A model generated the notes under the pieces. That model saw nothing but the letters and a program-made list of their open reading frames with translations. It did no database searches and was not told where the DNA came from. A stretch of DNA of 64,000 bases, from positions 133,971 through 197,970 of the forward strand of contig NZ_JADRCR010000005.1 in assembly GCF_016649425.1 (NCBI RefSeq), written 5' to 3'. How positions within the stretch are numbered: the first letter of the stretch is position 1; each line of letters opens with the position of its first letter. Origin of the DNA: Limnobaculum allomyrinae (GTDB lineage: Bacteria > Pseudomonadota > Gammaproteobacteria > Enterobacterales > Enterobacteriaceae). Made by a program: the position numbers and the translations under genes. Positions 8,972-19,683 of this stretch are shown in pieces.

Positions 8972-11125
8972 TTAGTGGTGTGAAGAAATCTGAATGCCAC
9001 CTTCAGGAACTGGCACAAAAGGCGTTTCCTGATCGGTACGTTCTGGTTTCTTGCTTGCAGCCATCGCGGTTTTGATACCGTAGAAAATGATGCTGTAAAC
9101 TACTAACAGGAACAGAATACTTAAACCAGCGTTAGTGTAGTTGTTGACTACAATGTGGTTCATGTTAGCAATCTGTTGTGCTGTCAGGTTGGCACCACCA
9201 TCAGCGATCTTCTGCTTATAGTTGTTAGCCTGGAAGAAGAAGCCTTCTAACTGTGGATTATCGCTCAGCAGTTTCAGACCCAGTGCATAAGTGGTACAGA
9301 TCAGCAGCCAAACCGCTGGGATCACAGTAACCCAAATGTACTTGGTGCGCTTCATCTTAATCAGTACAACGGTACTCAGAACCAGTGCAACAGCAGCTAA
9401 CATCTGGTTGGAGATACCGAACAGAGGCCACAGGCTCTTAACGCCGCCTAATGGATCCACTACGCCTTGATACAGTAAGTAACCCCAAAGACCAACACAA
9501 CCCGCCGTACCGACAATACCGGCAACCAGAGAATCAGTTTTCTTCAGGAATGGTACGAAGTTACCCAGCAGGTCTTGCAGCATAAAGCGGCCAGAACGGG
9601 TACCCGCATCCAGAGCAGTCAGGATGAACAGTGCTTCAAACAGAATACCGAAGTGATACCAGAAGCCCATGTCAGCAGCAGGAATGATCTGATGGAACAC
9701 GTGTGCAATACCAACAGCTAATGTTGGAGCACCACCAGCACGGTTCAGTACTGAAGGTTCACCGATGTCTTTAGCCGTTTGCAGAATTTGCTCAGGACTG
9801 ATGACGAAGCCCCATGAGCTAACGGTAGCCGCAGCATGGGTAGTCACATCACGCAGTGATTCCATGATCATTGGCGCATCTGCAGTACCCAGTCTGTGCA
9901 GGTCTGGCATGGTGATGCCTAACGCTGCTGGCGGGGTATTCATTGCAAAGTACAGACCTGGTTCAATAATAGAAGCCGCGATCAGAGCCATGATAGCTAC
10001 GAAAGATTCCATCAGCATTGCGCCGTAACCGATAAAGCGAGAGTCGGTTTCGCAAGCCAGCAGTTTTGGTGTAGTACCAGAAGAAATCAGTGCGTGGAAG
10101 CCAGAAACAGCACCACAGGCAATAGTAATAAACAGGAATGGGAACAGTGAACCTTTCCAAACCGGGCCAGTACCATCAATGTACTGCGTTACGGCAGGCA
10201 TTTTCAGGTCTGGGTTCAGGATCACGATACCAATTGCTAAGCCAACGATAACACCGATTTTCAGGAAGGTTGCCAGATAATCGCGTGGTGCCAGAATCAA
10301 CCATACAGGCAGTAAGGCAGAGATAAAGGCATAACCAATCAGCGTATAAGTAATCGTGGTGTCTTTGAAAGTCAGAGCAGGGCCCCAGTATGGGTCATGA
10401 GCAATAACGCCACCGAACCAAATGGATGCAACTAACAGTACGATACCGATAACCGAAACTTCGCCCACACGACCCGGGCGTAAGAAGCGCATGTAAATCC
10501 CCATAAACAGCGCAATCGGTACAGTAGAACATACGGTGAACACACCCCATGGGCTTTCGGCTAAGGCTTTAACAACGATCAGAGCCAGTACCGCCAGAAT
10601 GATGATCATAATCAGGAAGCAGCCAAACAGCGCGATAGTTCCCGGAACTGGGCCCATTTCCTTTTTGATGATCTCACCCAGTGAAGCACCGTTACGGCGT
10701 GAGGAGATGAACAGTACCATAAAGTCTTGTACAGCACCGGCTAATACCACACCGGCCAACAGCCATAGGGTACCAGGCAGATAACCAACCTGTGCAGCCA
10801 ATACAGGCCCAACTAAAGGACCTGCACCCGCGATAGCAGCAAAGTGGTGACCAAACAGTACTTTTTTGTTAGTAGGTACGTAGTTCAGACCGTCATTATT
10901 AATCACGGCTGGGGTTGCACGGTTTGGATCCAATTGCATCACTTTAGAAGCGATATAAAGGCTGTAGTAGCGATATGCCACCAGATAAACCGATACCGAA
11001 GCAACGATAATCCACAGGGCACTGATGGATTCACCACGGCGCAGAGCAACTACGCCGAGGCAAGATGCACCGAGTATCGCCAACAATATCCATGGGATAT
11101 GTTTTAATATTCCCTCTCTTTTCAT
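8972..11125 (-). CDS. btsT: BtsT pyruvate/H+ symporter (CstA family)
   Basis: The 717-residue polytopic inner-membrane protein is nearly collinear with E. coli BtsT (YjiY), a high-affinity pyruvate:proton symporter. The N-terminal half has the CstA-family blocks NNDGLNYVPTN, GHHFAAIAGAGPLVGPVLA and SSRRNGASLGEI. The C-terminus ends in a cytosolic tail VPVPEGGIQISSHH. It differs from CstA in sequence and length, which favours BtsT. It is the first gene of btsT–yjiX–yjiA. In E. coli it is activated by the BtsSR two-component system; no regulator gene is visible here and I cannot assign an operator by eye. Confidence 0.95.
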   Translation of the reverse strand: MKREGILKHIPWILLAILGASCLGVVALRRGESISALWIIVASVSVYLVAYRYYSLYIASKVMQLDPNRATPAVINNDGLNYVPTNKKVLFGHHFAAIAGAGPLVGPVLAAQVGYLPGTLWLLAGVVLAGAVQDFMVLFISSRRNGASLGEIIKKEMGPVPGTIALFGCFLIMIIILAVLALIVVKALAESPWGVFTVCSTVPIALFMGIYMRFLRPGRVGEVSVIGIVLLVASIWFGGVIAHDPYWGPALTFKDTTITYTLIGYAFISALLPVWLILAPRDYLATFLKIGVIVGLAIGIVILNPDLKMPAVTQYIDGTGPVWKGSLFPFLFITIACGAVSGFHALISSGTTPKLLACETDSRFIGYGAMLMESFVAIMALIAASIIEPGLYFAMNTPPAALGITMPDLHRLGTADAPMIMESLRDVTTHAAATVSSWGFVISPEQILQTAKDIGEPSVLNRAGGAPTLAVGIAHVFHQIIPAADMGFWYHFGILFEALFILTALDAGTRSGRFMLQDLLGNFVPFLKKTDSLVAGIVGTAGCVGLWGYLLYQGVVDPLGGVKSLWPLFGISNQMLAAVALVLSTVVLIKMKRTKYIWVTVIPAVWLLICTTYALGLKLLSDNPQLEGFFFQANNYKQKIADGGANLTAQQIANMNHIVVNNYTNAGLSILFLLVVYSIIFYGIKTAMAASKKPERTDQETPFVPVPEGGIQISSHH

Positions 11126-11667
11126 GAGGTATCCTTTTTCTTCCTATCTGTAATAAATTGAGTGATTAGCCCGGTTATATGTCGTTTTAAGCAAGTCGCT
11201 GCCTGATCCGGACAAATGTCATTTCCATCCTATTAAATAGGGGGGAATATAATAGTGACGTCTCATTATCATGACCCGCGTCAAGGGATAACATCTCAAT
11301 TTGGGTCAGCGGTTTGATCTGAAGGCTAAGCGGTTAAAATCGAATGGCGAGTGGTTGAGTCTCCGGTCTAGCGGTAGAACAACAGACGTTGATTAATCAA
11401 ATAGTGTGTTTTTACGGTTGTGCGGTTCAGCTGACTGTTTGAAGAGCGATACGGTAATGTCCGGTGATAAAATTTTGATTTCTTGCGGAAGAATCCGTAT
11501 TATCGGCGCATCTAAGGTGTTTATATTGTCATTAAGTTATCGTATGCAAATATAAAAGATGCAGTCATTGGATTTAGACAGGCGAAGCCGGTTAGTGGCT
11601 ATTTACCATCATTAACCCATCGCATGAGTATTTGAGGCCTGTCCCATAAGCATTACCTTTTGAACAT
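11126..11667. other. Intergenic region between divergent btsT and tRNA-fMet
   Basis: About 540 bp without a plausible gene. It must hold the btsT promoter on the minus strand. I see isolated short palindromes such as TTGATTAATCAA near 11390 but no signal I can name. Confidence 0.5.
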
Positions 11668-11696
11668 TTGCGTTTTGCAGGTGGTTAGCGTATTAT
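11668..11696 (+). promoter_or_regulatory. Sigma-70 promoter of metY–rimP–nusA operon
   Basis: A -35 box TTGCGT (11668–11673) and a -10 box TATTAT (11691–11696) are separated by exactly 17 bp. The -10 is followed by a GC-containing discriminator and the tRNA starts 14 bp later. This arrangement suits a strong, growth-rate-regulated stable RNA promoter. Confidence 0.7.
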
Positions 11697-11710
11697 ACGC
11701 ATCGTTCGGA

Positions 11711-11787
<77 letters not shown>

Positions 11788-11902
11788 TTTTCCCTAGTTT
11801 ATTTTCAAATAGAGCAGCGACGGTTTGTTGCGGCTGTTTATTTGAAAAGATACTCACTGAGTCAGTAGCTCAATCGCTTTCTCAGTAACAGGGTCCAGTT
11901 GC

Positions 11903-11930
11903 AAAAAGCCCCGACTTATCGGGGTTTTTT
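11903..11930 (+). terminator. Leader terminator between tRNA-fMet and rimP
   Basis: The stem CCCCGA/TCGGGG with loop CTTA is flanked by an A-run and followed by six T. It lies between the tRNA and rimP, so part of the transcripts should end here while the rest read into the nusA operon. Confidence 0.85.
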
Positions 11931-11952
11931 GTTATTAGACAGCAGAATCACT

Positions 11953-11972
11953 GGGCTTTATGCCCTTTTTTT
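11953..11972 (+). terminator. Second terminator-like hairpin ahead of rimP
   Basis: GGGC–TTTAT–GCCC is followed by seven T and lies immediately upstream of the rimP ribosome-binding site. The stem is short, so it may act as an attenuator or pause rather than a full terminator. Confidence 0.5.
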
Positions 11973-11989
11973 ATGTCTTGGGGGTGGGG

Positions 11990-12442
11990 TTGGCCACGCT
12001 AGAGCAGAAGTTGACAGAGTTGATAAGCGCACCGGTGGAAGCATTAGGCTTTGAACTGGTTGGTATTGAGTTCATCCGTGGGCGTCAATCGACACTGCGT
12101 ATCTACATTGACAGTGAAAACGGTATTAATGTCGATGATTGCGCCGATGTCAGTCATCAGGTCAGTGCGGTACTGGATGTTGAAGATCCAATTACCACGG
12201 CCTATAACCTGGAGGTATCGTCTCCGGGTCTGGAAAGACCGTTATTCACAGCGGCTCACTATGAACGCTTTGTTGGTGAAGACGTATCCCTGACTTTACG
12301 TATGGGTGTACAAAACCGTCGTAGATGGGCAGGCAAGATTAAATCCGTCGAGGGTGAAATGATAACTCTTGATGTGGAAGGTAAAGATGAAGTATTCGCG
12401 CTGAGCAATATTCAGAAGGCGAATCTGGTCCCCCACTTTTAG
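11990..12442 (+). CDS. rimP: RimP, 30S ribosome maturation factor
   Basis: RimP binds free 30S subunits and assists early assembly of the head domain. The sequence [23 protein letters not shown] followed by the Sm-like C-terminal domain ending [12 protein letters not shown] is characteristic. The TTG codon at 11990 is chosen as start: it gives 150 residues, the length of E. coli RimP, and a very G-rich ribosome-binding stretch lies just upstream. Upstream in-frame ATG and GTG codons would only add unconserved residues. nusA follows after 20 bp. Confidence 0.93.
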   Translation: MATLEQKLTELISAPVEALGFELVGIEFIRGRQSTLRIYIDSENGINVDDCADVSHQVSAVLDVEDPITTAYNLEVSSPGLERPLFTAAHYERFVGEDVSLTLRMGVQNRRRWAGKIKSVEGEMITLDVEGKDEVFALSNIQKANLVPHF

Positions 12443-12462
12443 AGCTCATATGAGGCAACTAG

Positions 12463-13950
12463 ATGAATAAAGAGATTCTGGCTGTTGTTGAAGCGGTTTC
12501 TAATGAAAAGGCGCTTCCTCGTGAGAAAATTTTCGAGGCGCTAGAAACAGCTCTGGCAACGGCAACTAAGAAAAAGTATGAGCAAGAAATTGACGTACGC
12601 GTAAGTATCGATCATCGCTCTGGCGATTTTGATACCTTCCGTCGCTGGATGGTGGTTGAAACTGTTACTCAACCAACGCGTGAAATTACGTTAGATGCAG
12701 CTCGTCTTGATGAACCTGAAATTCAGGTTGGCGATTTCGTTGAAGATCAAATTGAATCGGTAACCTTTGACCGCATTACAACCCAGACCGCGAAACAGGT
12801 TATCGTACAAAAAGTACGTGAAGCTGAGCGTGCGATGGTGGTTGAGCAATTCCGCGAGTACGAAGGCGAAATCGTTACTGGTGTCGTTAAAAAAGTTAAC
12901 CGCGACAGCATTATTCTTGATTTAGGTAACAACGCAGAAGCGGTTATCGGTCGTGAAGATATGTTACCGCGCGAAAACTTCCGCCCGGGTGACCGTGTAC
13001 GTGGCGTACTGTATATCGTTCGTCCGGAAGCGCGTGGTGCTCAGCTGTTTATCAGCCGTTCACGTCCGGAAATGCTGATCGAACTGTTCCGCATTGAAGT
13101 ACCGGAAATTGGCGAAGAAGTTATCGAAATTAAAGCCGCAGCTCGCGATCCGGGTTCTCGTGCGAAAATTGCCGTGAAAACCAACGATAAACGTATCGAC
13201 CCGGTTGGTGCTTGTGTTGGTATGCGCGGTGCGCGCGTGCAAGCTGTTTCTGGTGAACTGGGCGGCGAGCGTATCGATATTGTGTTATGGGATGACAACC
13301 CGGCACAGTTTGTGATTAATGCGATGGCCCCCGCAGACGTGGCCTCTATCGTCGTTGACGAAGATAGACATACCATGGATATCGCTGTAGAAGCCGGTAA
13401 TTTGGCTCAGGCGATTGGTCGTAACGGTCAAAACGTTCGTCTTGCAGCTCAGCTAACTGGCTGGGAACTGAACGTAATGACCACTGAAGAGTTACATGCA
13501 AAACATCAGGCAGAAACGTACGCTGCGATTGATGCCTTTACCAAGTATCTGGATATCGATGAAGATTTCGCTACCGTACTGGTACAGGAAGGTTTCTCAT
13601 CTCTGGAAGAGCTGGCTTATGTGCCGGTGAAAGAGCTGTTAGAAATCGATGGTCTGGATGAAGACACTATTGAAGCGTTACGTACCCGTGCTAAAAATGC
13701 GTTAACTACGCTGGCATTAGCGCAGGAAGAGAGCCTTGGCGACAACAAGCCGGCAGAAGATTTATTAGGTCTGCCTAATCTTGATCGTTCTATGGCGTAC
13801 AAATTGGCTGCAAAAGGCGTTTGTACGTTAGAAGACCTTGCAGAGCAAGGTGTTGACGATTTGACAGATATTGATGGCCTGACCAGCGAGAAGGCTGGTG
13901 AGTTAATTATGGCCGCGCGCAATATTTGTTGGTTTGGCGATCAAGAGTAA
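12463..13950 (+). CDS. nusA: NusA transcription termination/antitermination factor
   Basis: The 495-residue protein matches E. coli NusA in length and order of domains: an N-terminal RNA-polymerase-binding domain (1–~130), an S1 domain around 135–200 ([21 protein letters not shown]), two KH domains ([15 protein letters not shown] and [14 protein letters not shown]) and two C-terminal acidic repeats, one with [19 protein letters not shown]. It modulates pausing, intrinsic termination and rRNA antitermination. It sits between rimP and infB. In E. coli NusA also feeds back on its own operon, consistent with the leader terminators seen upstream. Confidence 0.98.
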   Translation: MNKEILAVVEAVSNEKALPREKIFEALETALATATKKKYEQEIDVRVSIDHRSGDFDTFRRWMVVETVTQPTREITLDAARLDEPEIQVGDFVEDQIESVTFDRITTQTAKQVIVQKVREAERAMVVEQFREYEGEIVTGVVKKVNRDSIILDLGNNAEAVIGREDMLPRENFRPGDRVRGVLYIVRPEARGAQLFISRSRPEMLIELFRIEVPEIGEEVIEIKAAARDPGSRAKIAVKTNDKRIDPVGACVGMRGARVQAVSGELGGERIDIVLWDDNPAQFVINAMAPADVASIVVDEDRHTMDIAVEAGNLAQAIGRNGQNVRLAAQLTGWELNVMTTEELHAKHQAETYAAIDAFTKYLDIDEDFATVLVQEGFSSLEELAYVPVKELLEIDGLDEDTIEALRTRAKNALTTLALAQEESLGDNKPAEDLLGLPNLDRSMAYKLAAKGVCTLEDLAEQGVDDLTDIDGLTSEKAGELIMAARNICWFGDQE

Positions 13951-13973
13951 TCACTGTAGCAGGAAGGAACAGC

Positions 13974-16646
13974 ATGTCAGAAGTAACCATAAAATCGCTG
14001 GCCGAAGAGATCCAAACTCCGGTAGACCGCCTGTTACAGCAGTTTGCTGATGCAGGTATCAAAAAGTCTGCCTCGGACTCCGTGACCCAGCAGGAAAAAG
14101 AGACGTTGCTGGCGCATTTAAACCATGAACATGGTGGTGCGCCAAGTAAACTTACTCTGCAACGTAAAACCCGTAGCACTCTGAGTATTCCAAGTACCGG
14201 TGGCAAAAGTAAATCTGTCCAGATTGAAGTACGTAAAAAGCGTACTTATGTAAACCGTGACTCACAAGAAGCTCAGGAAGCGGAAGCACAGGCCGCTCGC
14301 GAAGCTGAAGAATTAGCTCAACGCGAAGCAGAAGAGAAAGCCAAACGTGCTGCAGAAGAGCAGGCGAAGCGCGAAGCTGAAGAGAAAGCTAAGCGTGAAG
14401 CAGCTGCTAAGAAAGCGGCAGAAGAGAAAGCTAAAGTGGCGACAACAAATAAACCTGCTGAAAAAGCTGAAAAACCAGCTCAGACGGAAAAAGCCCGTCG
14501 TGAAGCAGAAGCAGCAGAACTGAAGCGTAAAGCTGAAGAAGAGATGCAGCGCAAAGTTGAAGAAGAAGCAAAACGTGTAGCAGAAGAAGCACGCAAAATG
14601 GCTGAAGAGAACGAAGGCCGTTGGGCGTCTGAACCTGTGGAAGAAGAAGTAGCTGAAGATTATCACGTTACGACTTCTCATCATGCGCGTGAAGCAGAAG
14701 ACGAGAACGATCGTAAAGTTGAAGGCGATCGTCGTGCTCGCGGTGGTAAATCTGGTAAGCCGAAGAAAGGGAATAAACTCTCTGAATCGAAAGCTGACCG
14801 CGAAGAGGCTCGTGCCGTTACCCGTGGTGGTAAAGGTAAGCGTAAGCCAAGCACATTACAGCACAGCTTTAATAAACCGGCTCAGGTAGTAAACCGTGAC
14901 GTAGTCATTGGTGAAACCATCACCGTTGCTGAGCTGGCAAACAAAATGGCAGTCAAAGGTTCTCAGGTTATTAAAACCATGATGAAACTGGGCGCCATGG
15001 CAACCATCAACCAGGTTATCGATCAGGAAACCGCTCAGCTGGTTGCTGAAGAGATGGGCCACAAAGTTATTCTGCGTCGTGAAAACGAGCTTGAAGAAGC
15101 GCTGATGAGCGATCGTGATACCAATGCAGCACTGGAGCCTCGTGCCCCGGTTGTTACTATCATGGGTCACGTAGACCACGGTAAAACATCGCTTCTGGAC
15201 TATATCCGTTCAACTAAAGTAGCCTCCGGCGAAGCGGGTGGTATTACCCAGCATATCGGTGCTTACCATGTTGAAACTGAAAATGGCATGATCACCTTCC
15301 TGGATACCCCGGGACACGCCGCGTTTACCTCAATGCGTGCTCGTGGTGCTCAGGCAACGGATATCGTTGTTCTGGTCGTCGCGGCAGATGATGGCGTGAT
15401 GCCACAAACTATCGAAGCTATTCAACATGCTAAAGCAGCGAAAGTTCCTTTAGTCGTTGCAGTGAACAAAATCGATAAGCCAGAAGCAGATATGGATCGC
15501 GTTAAGAACGAACTGTCTCAGCACAACGTTCTGCCTGAAGAGTGGGGCGGCGATACTCAGTTCATTCCTGTTTCTGCAAAAGTCGGTACCGGTATTGATG
15601 ACCTGCTGAATGCGATTCTGCTACAGGCTGAAGTTCTGGAGCTGAAAGCAGTACGTGAAGGTATGGCGAGCGGTGTAGTCATCGAATCGTTCCTGGATAA
15701 AGGTCGTGGCCCGGTGGCAACGGTTCTGGTTCAGGAAGGTACACTGCGTAAAGGTGATATCGTTCTTTGTGGTTTTGAATATGGTCGCGTTCGCGCAATG
15801 CGTGATGAAGTGGGTCATGAAATCAATGAAGCCGGTCCATCTATTCCAGTAGAAATTCTGGGTCTGTCAGCAGTTCCTGCGGCAGGTGATGAAGCGACAG
15901 TGGTTCGTGATGAGAAGAAAGCGCGTGAAGTAGCTTTATATCGTCAGGGCAAATACCGCGAAGTGAAACTGGCTCGCCAGCAGAAGTCTAAACTGGAAAA
16001 CATGTTTGCGAACATGGAAGAAGGTGATGTTTCTGAACTGAATATCGTTCTGAAAGCGGACGTTCAGGGTTCTACCGAAGCGATTTGTGAATCACTGCTG
16101 AACCTGTCTACTGATGAAGTGAAAGTGAAAATTGTTGGTTCAGGCGTAGGTGGTATTACTGAAACTGATGCTACTCTGGCAGCAGCTTCTAACGCAATCA
16201 TCTTAGGCTTCAACGTTCGTGCGGATGCTTCTGCGCGTAAAGTTATCGAAGCTGAGAACCTGGATCTGCGTTACTACTCGGTTATTTATGACCTGATTGG
16301 CGAAGTGAAACAAGCCATGAGCGGTATGTTAGCACCTGAATACAAACAGCAGATCATTGGTCTGGCTGAAGTGCGTGACGTATTCCGTTCACCGAAGTTT
16401 GGTTCCATCGCAGGTTGTATGGTAACTGAAGGTATTGTTAAACGTCATAACCCAATCCGCGTATTGCGTGACAACGTGGTTATCTATGAAGGCGAGCTGG
16501 AATCTCTGCGCCGCTTCAAAGATGATGCCAGCGAAGTACGTAACGGTATGGAATGTGGTATTGGCGTGAAAAACTACAATGATGTTCGCGTTGGCGACCT
16601 GATTGAAGTGTTTGAAGTTATCGAGATTCAGCGTACTATCGCTTAA
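13974..16646 (+). CDS. infB: Translation initiation factor IF-2
   Basis: Starting at ATG 13974 (with AGGAAGG about 8 bp upstream) the product is 890 residues, the length of E. coli IF2-alpha. It has an N-terminal IF2_N helical domain ([20 protein letters not shown]), a long Lys/Glu/Ala-rich coiled region (~95–240), a second IF2_N domain, then the G domain with GHVDHGKT near residue 398, DTPGH and NKID. EF-Tu-like domain II, domain III and the fMet-tRNA-binding C-terminal domain follow. An apparent upstream extension to 13926 overlaps nusA and is unconserved. IF-2 delivers fMet-tRNA to the 30S subunit and promotes subunit joining, which fits the tRNA-fMet at the operon head. Confidence 0.97.
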   Translation: MSEVTIKSLAEEIQTPVDRLLQQFADAGIKKSASDSVTQQEKETLLAHLNHEHGGAPSKLTLQRKTRSTLSIPSTGGKSKSVQIEVRKKRTYVNRDSQEAQEAEAQAAREAEELAQREAEEKAKRAAEEQAKREAEEKAKREAAAKKAAEEKAKVATTNKPAEKAEKPAQTEKARREAEAAELKRKAEEEMQRKVEEEAKRVAEEARKMAEENEGRWASEPVEEEVAEDYHVTTSHHAREAEDENDRKVEGDRRARGGKSGKPKKGNKLSESKADREEARAVTRGGKGKRKPSTLQHSFNKPAQVVNRDVVIGETITVAELANKMAVKGSQVIKTMMKLGAMATINQVIDQETAQLVAEEMGHKVILRRENELEEALMSDRDTNAALEPRAPVVTIMGHVDHGKTSLLDYIRSTKVASGEAGGITQHIGAYHVETENGMITFLDTPGHAAFTSMRARGAQATDIVVLVVAADDGVMPQTIEAIQHAKAAKVPLVVAVNKIDKPEADMDRVKNELSQHNVLPEEWGGDTQFIPVSAKVGTGIDDLLNAILLQAEVLELKAVREGMASGVVIESFLDKGRGPVATVLVQEGTLRKGDIVLCGFEYGRVRAMRDEVGHEINEAGPSIPVEILGLSAVPAAGDEATVVRDEKKAREVALYRQGKYREVKLARQQKSKLENMFANMEEGDVSELNIVLKADVQGSTEAICESLLNLSTDEVKVKIVGSGVGGITETDATLAAASNAIILGFNVRADASARKVIEAENLDLRYYSVIYDLIGEVKQAMSGMLAPEYKQQIIGLAEVRDVFRSPKFGSIAGCMVTEGIVKRHNPIRVLRDNVVIYEGELESLRRFKDDASEVRNGMECGIGVKNYNDVRVGDLIEVFEVIEIQRTIA

Positions 16647-16674
16647 TTCTGATGGCTTAAAGTAGTATCCATTT

Positions 16675-16693
16675 GGGGGGCCTGGCGCCCCCC
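16675..16693 (+). other. GC-rich hairpin between infB and rbfA
   Basis: Six G and six C flank a short spacer, giving a very stable stem, but there is no T-run behind it. It is more likely an mRNA stability or processing element than a terminator, because rbfA and truB continue in the same direction. Confidence 0.5.
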
Positions 16694-16716
16694 TCATTGT
16701 TTTGGAGAATATATTT

Positions 16717-17118
16717 ATGGCAAGAGAATTTAGCCGTACTCAGCGCGTTTCTCAGGAGATGCAAAAAGAGATTGCCATCATTTTACAGCGCGAAGTAAAA
16801 GATCCGCGCATTGGAATGGCAACGGTTTCTGGTGTAGAGCTGTCACGGGATCTGGCCTATGCCAAAGTATTCGTGACTTTCCTGAATGACAACGACGAAG
16901 ACGCTATTGCTGGCGGCCTGAAAGCCTTACATGATGCATCTGGTTTTATTCGTTCCCTGTTAGGAAAGGCGATGCGTCTGCGGGTTATTCCTGAGTTGAC
17001 CTTTGCTTATGATAATTCACTGGTGGAAGGTATGCGTATGTCAAACCTGGTTACCAGCGTAGTGAAGAACGATGCCGAGCGCCGTGCTGCTGCCGGTGAG
17101 GATGAGGAAAAAGAGTAA
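16717..17118 (+). CDS. rbfA: RbfA, 30S ribosome-binding factor
   Basis: From ATG 16717 (GGAG ten bases upstream) the product is 133 residues, the same length as in E. coli. It has the KH-like RbfA fold with conserved [26 protein letters not shown] and [12 protein letters not shown] motifs. It is a cold-shock-associated 30S maturation factor acting on the 5' helix of 16S rRNA. A TTG start at 16702 would add five residues and overlap the ribosome-binding site, so it was rejected. The stop codon overlaps the truB start in TAATG. Confidence 0.96.
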   Translation: MAREFSRTQRVSQEMQKEIAIILQREVKDPRIGMATVSGVELSRDLAYAKVFVTFLNDNDEDAIAGGLKALHDASGFIRSLLGKAMRLRVIPELTFAYDNSLVEGMRMSNLVTSVVKNDAERRAAAGEDEEKE

Positions 17119-18065
17119 TGGGACGTCCTCGTCGTCGCGGTCGCGATATACACGGTGTTTTGTTACTGGATAAGCCGACTGGTATTGGCTCTAACGACGT
17201 TTTGCAGAAGGTAAAACGTATTTTCAACGCCAATAAGGCGGGACATACTGGTGCGTTGGATCCACTGGCTACCGGTATGTTGCCAATTTGTCTGGGAGAG
17301 GCGACCAAATTCTCCCAATTCTTATTGGATGCGGATAAACGTTATCGGGTGATCGCTCGGTTAGGACAACGAACCGATACCTCTGATTCTGATGGCGCTA
17401 TCATTTCTGAACGTCCGGTTAATTTTACTCAGGCTCAGCTTGATAGCGCGCTGGAGAGTTTTCGCGGCGAATCAGACCAGATCCCATCAATGTATTCCGC
17501 ATTGAAATATCAAGGGCGACCGCTGTATGAATATGCCCGTCAGGGTATTGACGTTCCACGCGAATCCCGAAAAATTACGGTGTATGAACTGAAATTTATT
17601 CGCTGGGAAGGTAATGAGCTGGAGCTGGAAATTCACTGTTCTAAAGGTACTTACATCCGCACCATCGTTGACGATTTAGGTGAGTTACTGGGCTGCGGTG
17701 CCCATGTGATTTTCTTGCGCCGTCTGAATGTGGCTGACTATCCAACAAAACGAATGGTAACGCTGACTCAGCTTGAGCAAATTGTTAATAACGCGCAGGC
17801 GGAAGAACGCGCTCCGGCTGAGGATTTAGATCCACTGCTGCTACCAATGGACAGCGCTGTTGCTGACTTCCCTGAAGTTAATCTATTACCTGTAATGGGC
17901 GTATACGTTAAACAGGGGCAAGCAGTACAAGCCGCCGGCGCTCCACGTAGTGGATTAGTGCGCATTACCGTAGGCGATGAACGCGAATTTATCGGCGTCG
18001 GCCAAATCGACGACGATGGCCGCGTAGCTCCCCGCCGTCTGGTAGTTGAAAACCCGGTTGAATGA
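17118..18065 (+). CDS. truB: TruB tRNA pseudouridine-55 synthase
   Basis: The 315-residue enzyme forms pseudouridine 55 in the T-loop of tRNAs. The catalytic motif [12 protein letters not shown] carries the essential Asp near residue 48. The N-terminal block [15 protein letters not shown] and the [14 protein letters not shown] motif are present, and a PUA domain forms the C-terminus. It overlaps rbfA by one base, so translation is probably coupled. In most enterics rpsO follows directly; here a structured repeat and a seven-gene minus-strand block intervene. Confidence 0.97.
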   Translation: MGRPRRRGRDIHGVLLLDKPTGIGSNDVLQKVKRIFNANKAGHTGALDPLATGMLPICLGEATKFSQFLLDADKRYRVIARLGQRTDTSDSDGAIISERPVNFTQAQLDSALESFRGESDQIPSMYSALKYQGRPLYEYARQGIDVPRESRKITVYELKFIRWEGNELELEIHCSKGTYIRTIVDDLGELLGCGAHVIFLRRLNVADYPTKRMVTLTQLEQIVNNAQAEERAPAEDLDPLLLPMDSAVADFPEVNLLPVMGVYVKQGQAVQAAGAPRSGLVRITVGDEREFIGVGQIDDDGRVAPRRLVVENPVE

Positions 18066-18083
18066 GAGAATATGTTTCCACGT

Positions 18084-18333
18084 TTTGAGTTAGTTAGAAA
18101 CTCAAACTGAGGGAGAGACCGCCGTTGGGGTCGACTTGGCGTAAGCCAACGACAAACAGGCGAAGGCCTGTTTGAACAGCGCTAGCGCTGGCCCGTCAGG
18201 GTGAAACACCGCGAGGTGTTTCATAACTGCCCCTGGGCGGGCTAGGCCCGAAGCTCTCCGATGCTAAGTACCGATGGTCTTCCGGCCGAGCACTTTAGTG
18301 ATATGAGTACATGGATTTTACGGCCGGAATATT
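18084..18333 (+). repeat. Multi-hairpin dispersed element, expanded copy (3' of truB)
   Basis: About 250 bp packed with perfect inverted repeats: TTTGAGTT/AACTCAAA (18084–18106), TTGGC-GTAA-GCCAA (18136–18149), AAACAGGC/GCCTGTTT (18154–18173), CAGCGCTAGCGCTG (18177–18190), CCC-GTCA-GGG (18192–18201), GAAACACC-GCGA-GGTGTTTC (18203–18222) and CGGGC-TAG-GCCCG (18238–18250). GGAGAG near 18112 and CTCTCC near 18254 could close a multibranched domain. The right end carries a 9-bp inverted repeat TTCCGGCCG/CGGCCGGAA (18280–18288 and 18321–18329). A related, shorter copy lies at 47496–47616. It contains no reading frame and matches no RNA family I can name. A REP/MITE-like repeat or a structured 3' RNA are both possible. 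Confidence 0.75.
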
Positions 18334-18378
18334 CTCAGAAGCTAATTTAAAGTGGAACCATTAACCACATAATTCCCA

Positions 18379-19683
18379 CTATAATTGCCCCGCCGCCTTA
18401 ATCGCCAGGTACCGATTCACACTCTCAACCGCCAACTGCTGCGGCTGAACGTCCAGACAAAGTACACCCGCGCTACGCAATCGCGTTAATACCGCCTGAC
18501 GCTTAGATTGATAGCTCGCCGCTGCGGCTCGCAGTGCTGCATCCTGTTGATTATTAATTGGTATAGAAGCGGCATTATCCAGTTCGGTTTCTCGCAGGCT
18601 GGCAACCAGCACCAGATGGCGCTTGCTTAGTAGTTTTACCGCCGCCAGCAGGCTCTGTTCATCTTCATCTCTTAAGTTGGTAAACAGTACGACTAGCGAG
18701 CGCTTACGTTCCCGGGTAATCAGTGACTGGGCAGCAACTTCAAAATCGCTACTGGACAGAGTAGGTTGCAGGTCGTACACCTCATGCAGCACCCGGTTGA
18801 TGGCATTAACTGAGCGAACCGGCGGTAAATACCGCTCCGGGCCACCCAGGGTTATTAAACCGACGGAGTCACCATAGCGTAGCCCAACATAGGAGAGCAG
18901 CAACACGGCATTTAACGCATGGTCAAAATGCATCAGCTCACCTTCACTGGCACCCATACGGCGTCCACAGTCCAGCATCATGATAATGCGTTGATTGCGT
19001 TCATCCTGATATTCCCGAGAGATCATTTTTCTCATTCGGGTGGTGGCTTTCCAGTCGATTTGCCGCATGGCATCACCACTACGGTATTCACGTAATTGCT
19101 CAAACTCCATACCCTGACCGCGTTTACGGAATTTATGAAATCCCATACCTGCCTGAGTAATGGTAGTTTGTAGTGCCATTTGAGTGATAGGTGCAAAGTT
19201 TGGAAAAACACTGACTTTTTGTGTTGAACCAACTAATGCCTGACGTTGCCATAATTGCAAAGGTGAAAACAGACGTAAATGAACGTGACCAAACCATAAA
19301 TCACCGCGCATTAACGGTTTGATCCGGTAAACGACCTGAGAAATTTGTGGCGGTGTAAGTATCAGATGAATAGTTCTGTCATCGTATTCACACTTTTCTG
19401 GCGGACTATCTTTTAACTGAATTTTTTGCCGCACGGATACCTGAGAAGTGACATATAAGGTCACATTACGCCAGATGGTCTGCGGTAAACTGCCGGCAAC
19501 TTCACGTTCAATAACCGGCAATGGTTGTCGGTATAAGCCGATGGCATCCAGAGTAACCAGCAGCAGAAGTGCAGCGCCACCTATCAGCCAGACAGGAAAC
19601 AGAGAAGGTACGATCGCTGCGGGAATTGACCCACAGAACCAAAGACCTCCAAGTACCAGTAGCCGGTTAGAAGGCAGAATCAT
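18379..19683 (-). CDS. DUF58 domain protein (MoxR-operon partner)
   Basis: The 434-residue protein has two N-terminal hydrophobic segments and a C-terminal DUF58/vWA-like domain. The DUF58 signature is clear near the middle (LREYRSGDAMRQIDWKATTR), followed by a degenerate MIDAS-like DCGRRMG motif. DUF58 proteins are regularly encoded with MoxR AAA+ ATPases and are thought to be their substrates or adaptors; the biochemical role is unproven. It is the last gene of the operon and overlaps the MoxR gene by 4 bp (ATGA), so the two are probably translated together. Confidence 0.9.
   Translation of the reverse strand: MILPSNRLLVLGGLWFCGSIPAAIVPSLFPVWLIGGAALLLLVTLDAIGLYRQPLPVIEREVAGSLPQTIWRNVTLYVTSQVSVRQKIQLKDSPPEKCEYDDRTIHLILTPPQISQVVYRIKPLMRGDLWFGHVHLRLFSPLQLWQRQALVGSTQKVSVFPNFAPITQMALQTTITQAGMGFHKFRKRGQGMEFEQLREYRSGDAMRQIDWKATTRMRKMISREYQDERNQRIIMMLDCGRRMGASEGELMHFDHALNAVLLLSYVGLRYGDSVGLITLGGPERYLPPVRSVNAINRVLHEVYDLQPTLSSSDFEVAAQSLITRERKRSLVVLFTNLRDEDEQSLLAAVKLLSKRHLVLVASLRETELDNAASIPINNQQDAALRAAAASYQSKRQAVLTRLRSAGVLCLDVQPQQLAVESVNRYLAIKAAGQL

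Noticed and set aside
8786-8983. 65-residue plus-strand frame between yjiX and btsT
   Set aside because: It overlaps the yjiX start and its ribosome-binding site on the opposite strand and resembles no protein; the gap is the normal btsT–yjiX spacer.
11390-11405. TTGATTAATCAA palindrome considered as an Fnr site
   Set aside because: The half-sites are two bases apart instead of four, so it does not fit Fnr.
14313-14684. 123-residue minus-strand frame rich in Phe and Cys inside infB
   Set aside because: It is the antisense reading of the Lys/Glu/Ala-rich coiled region of IF-2 and follows from its codon bias.
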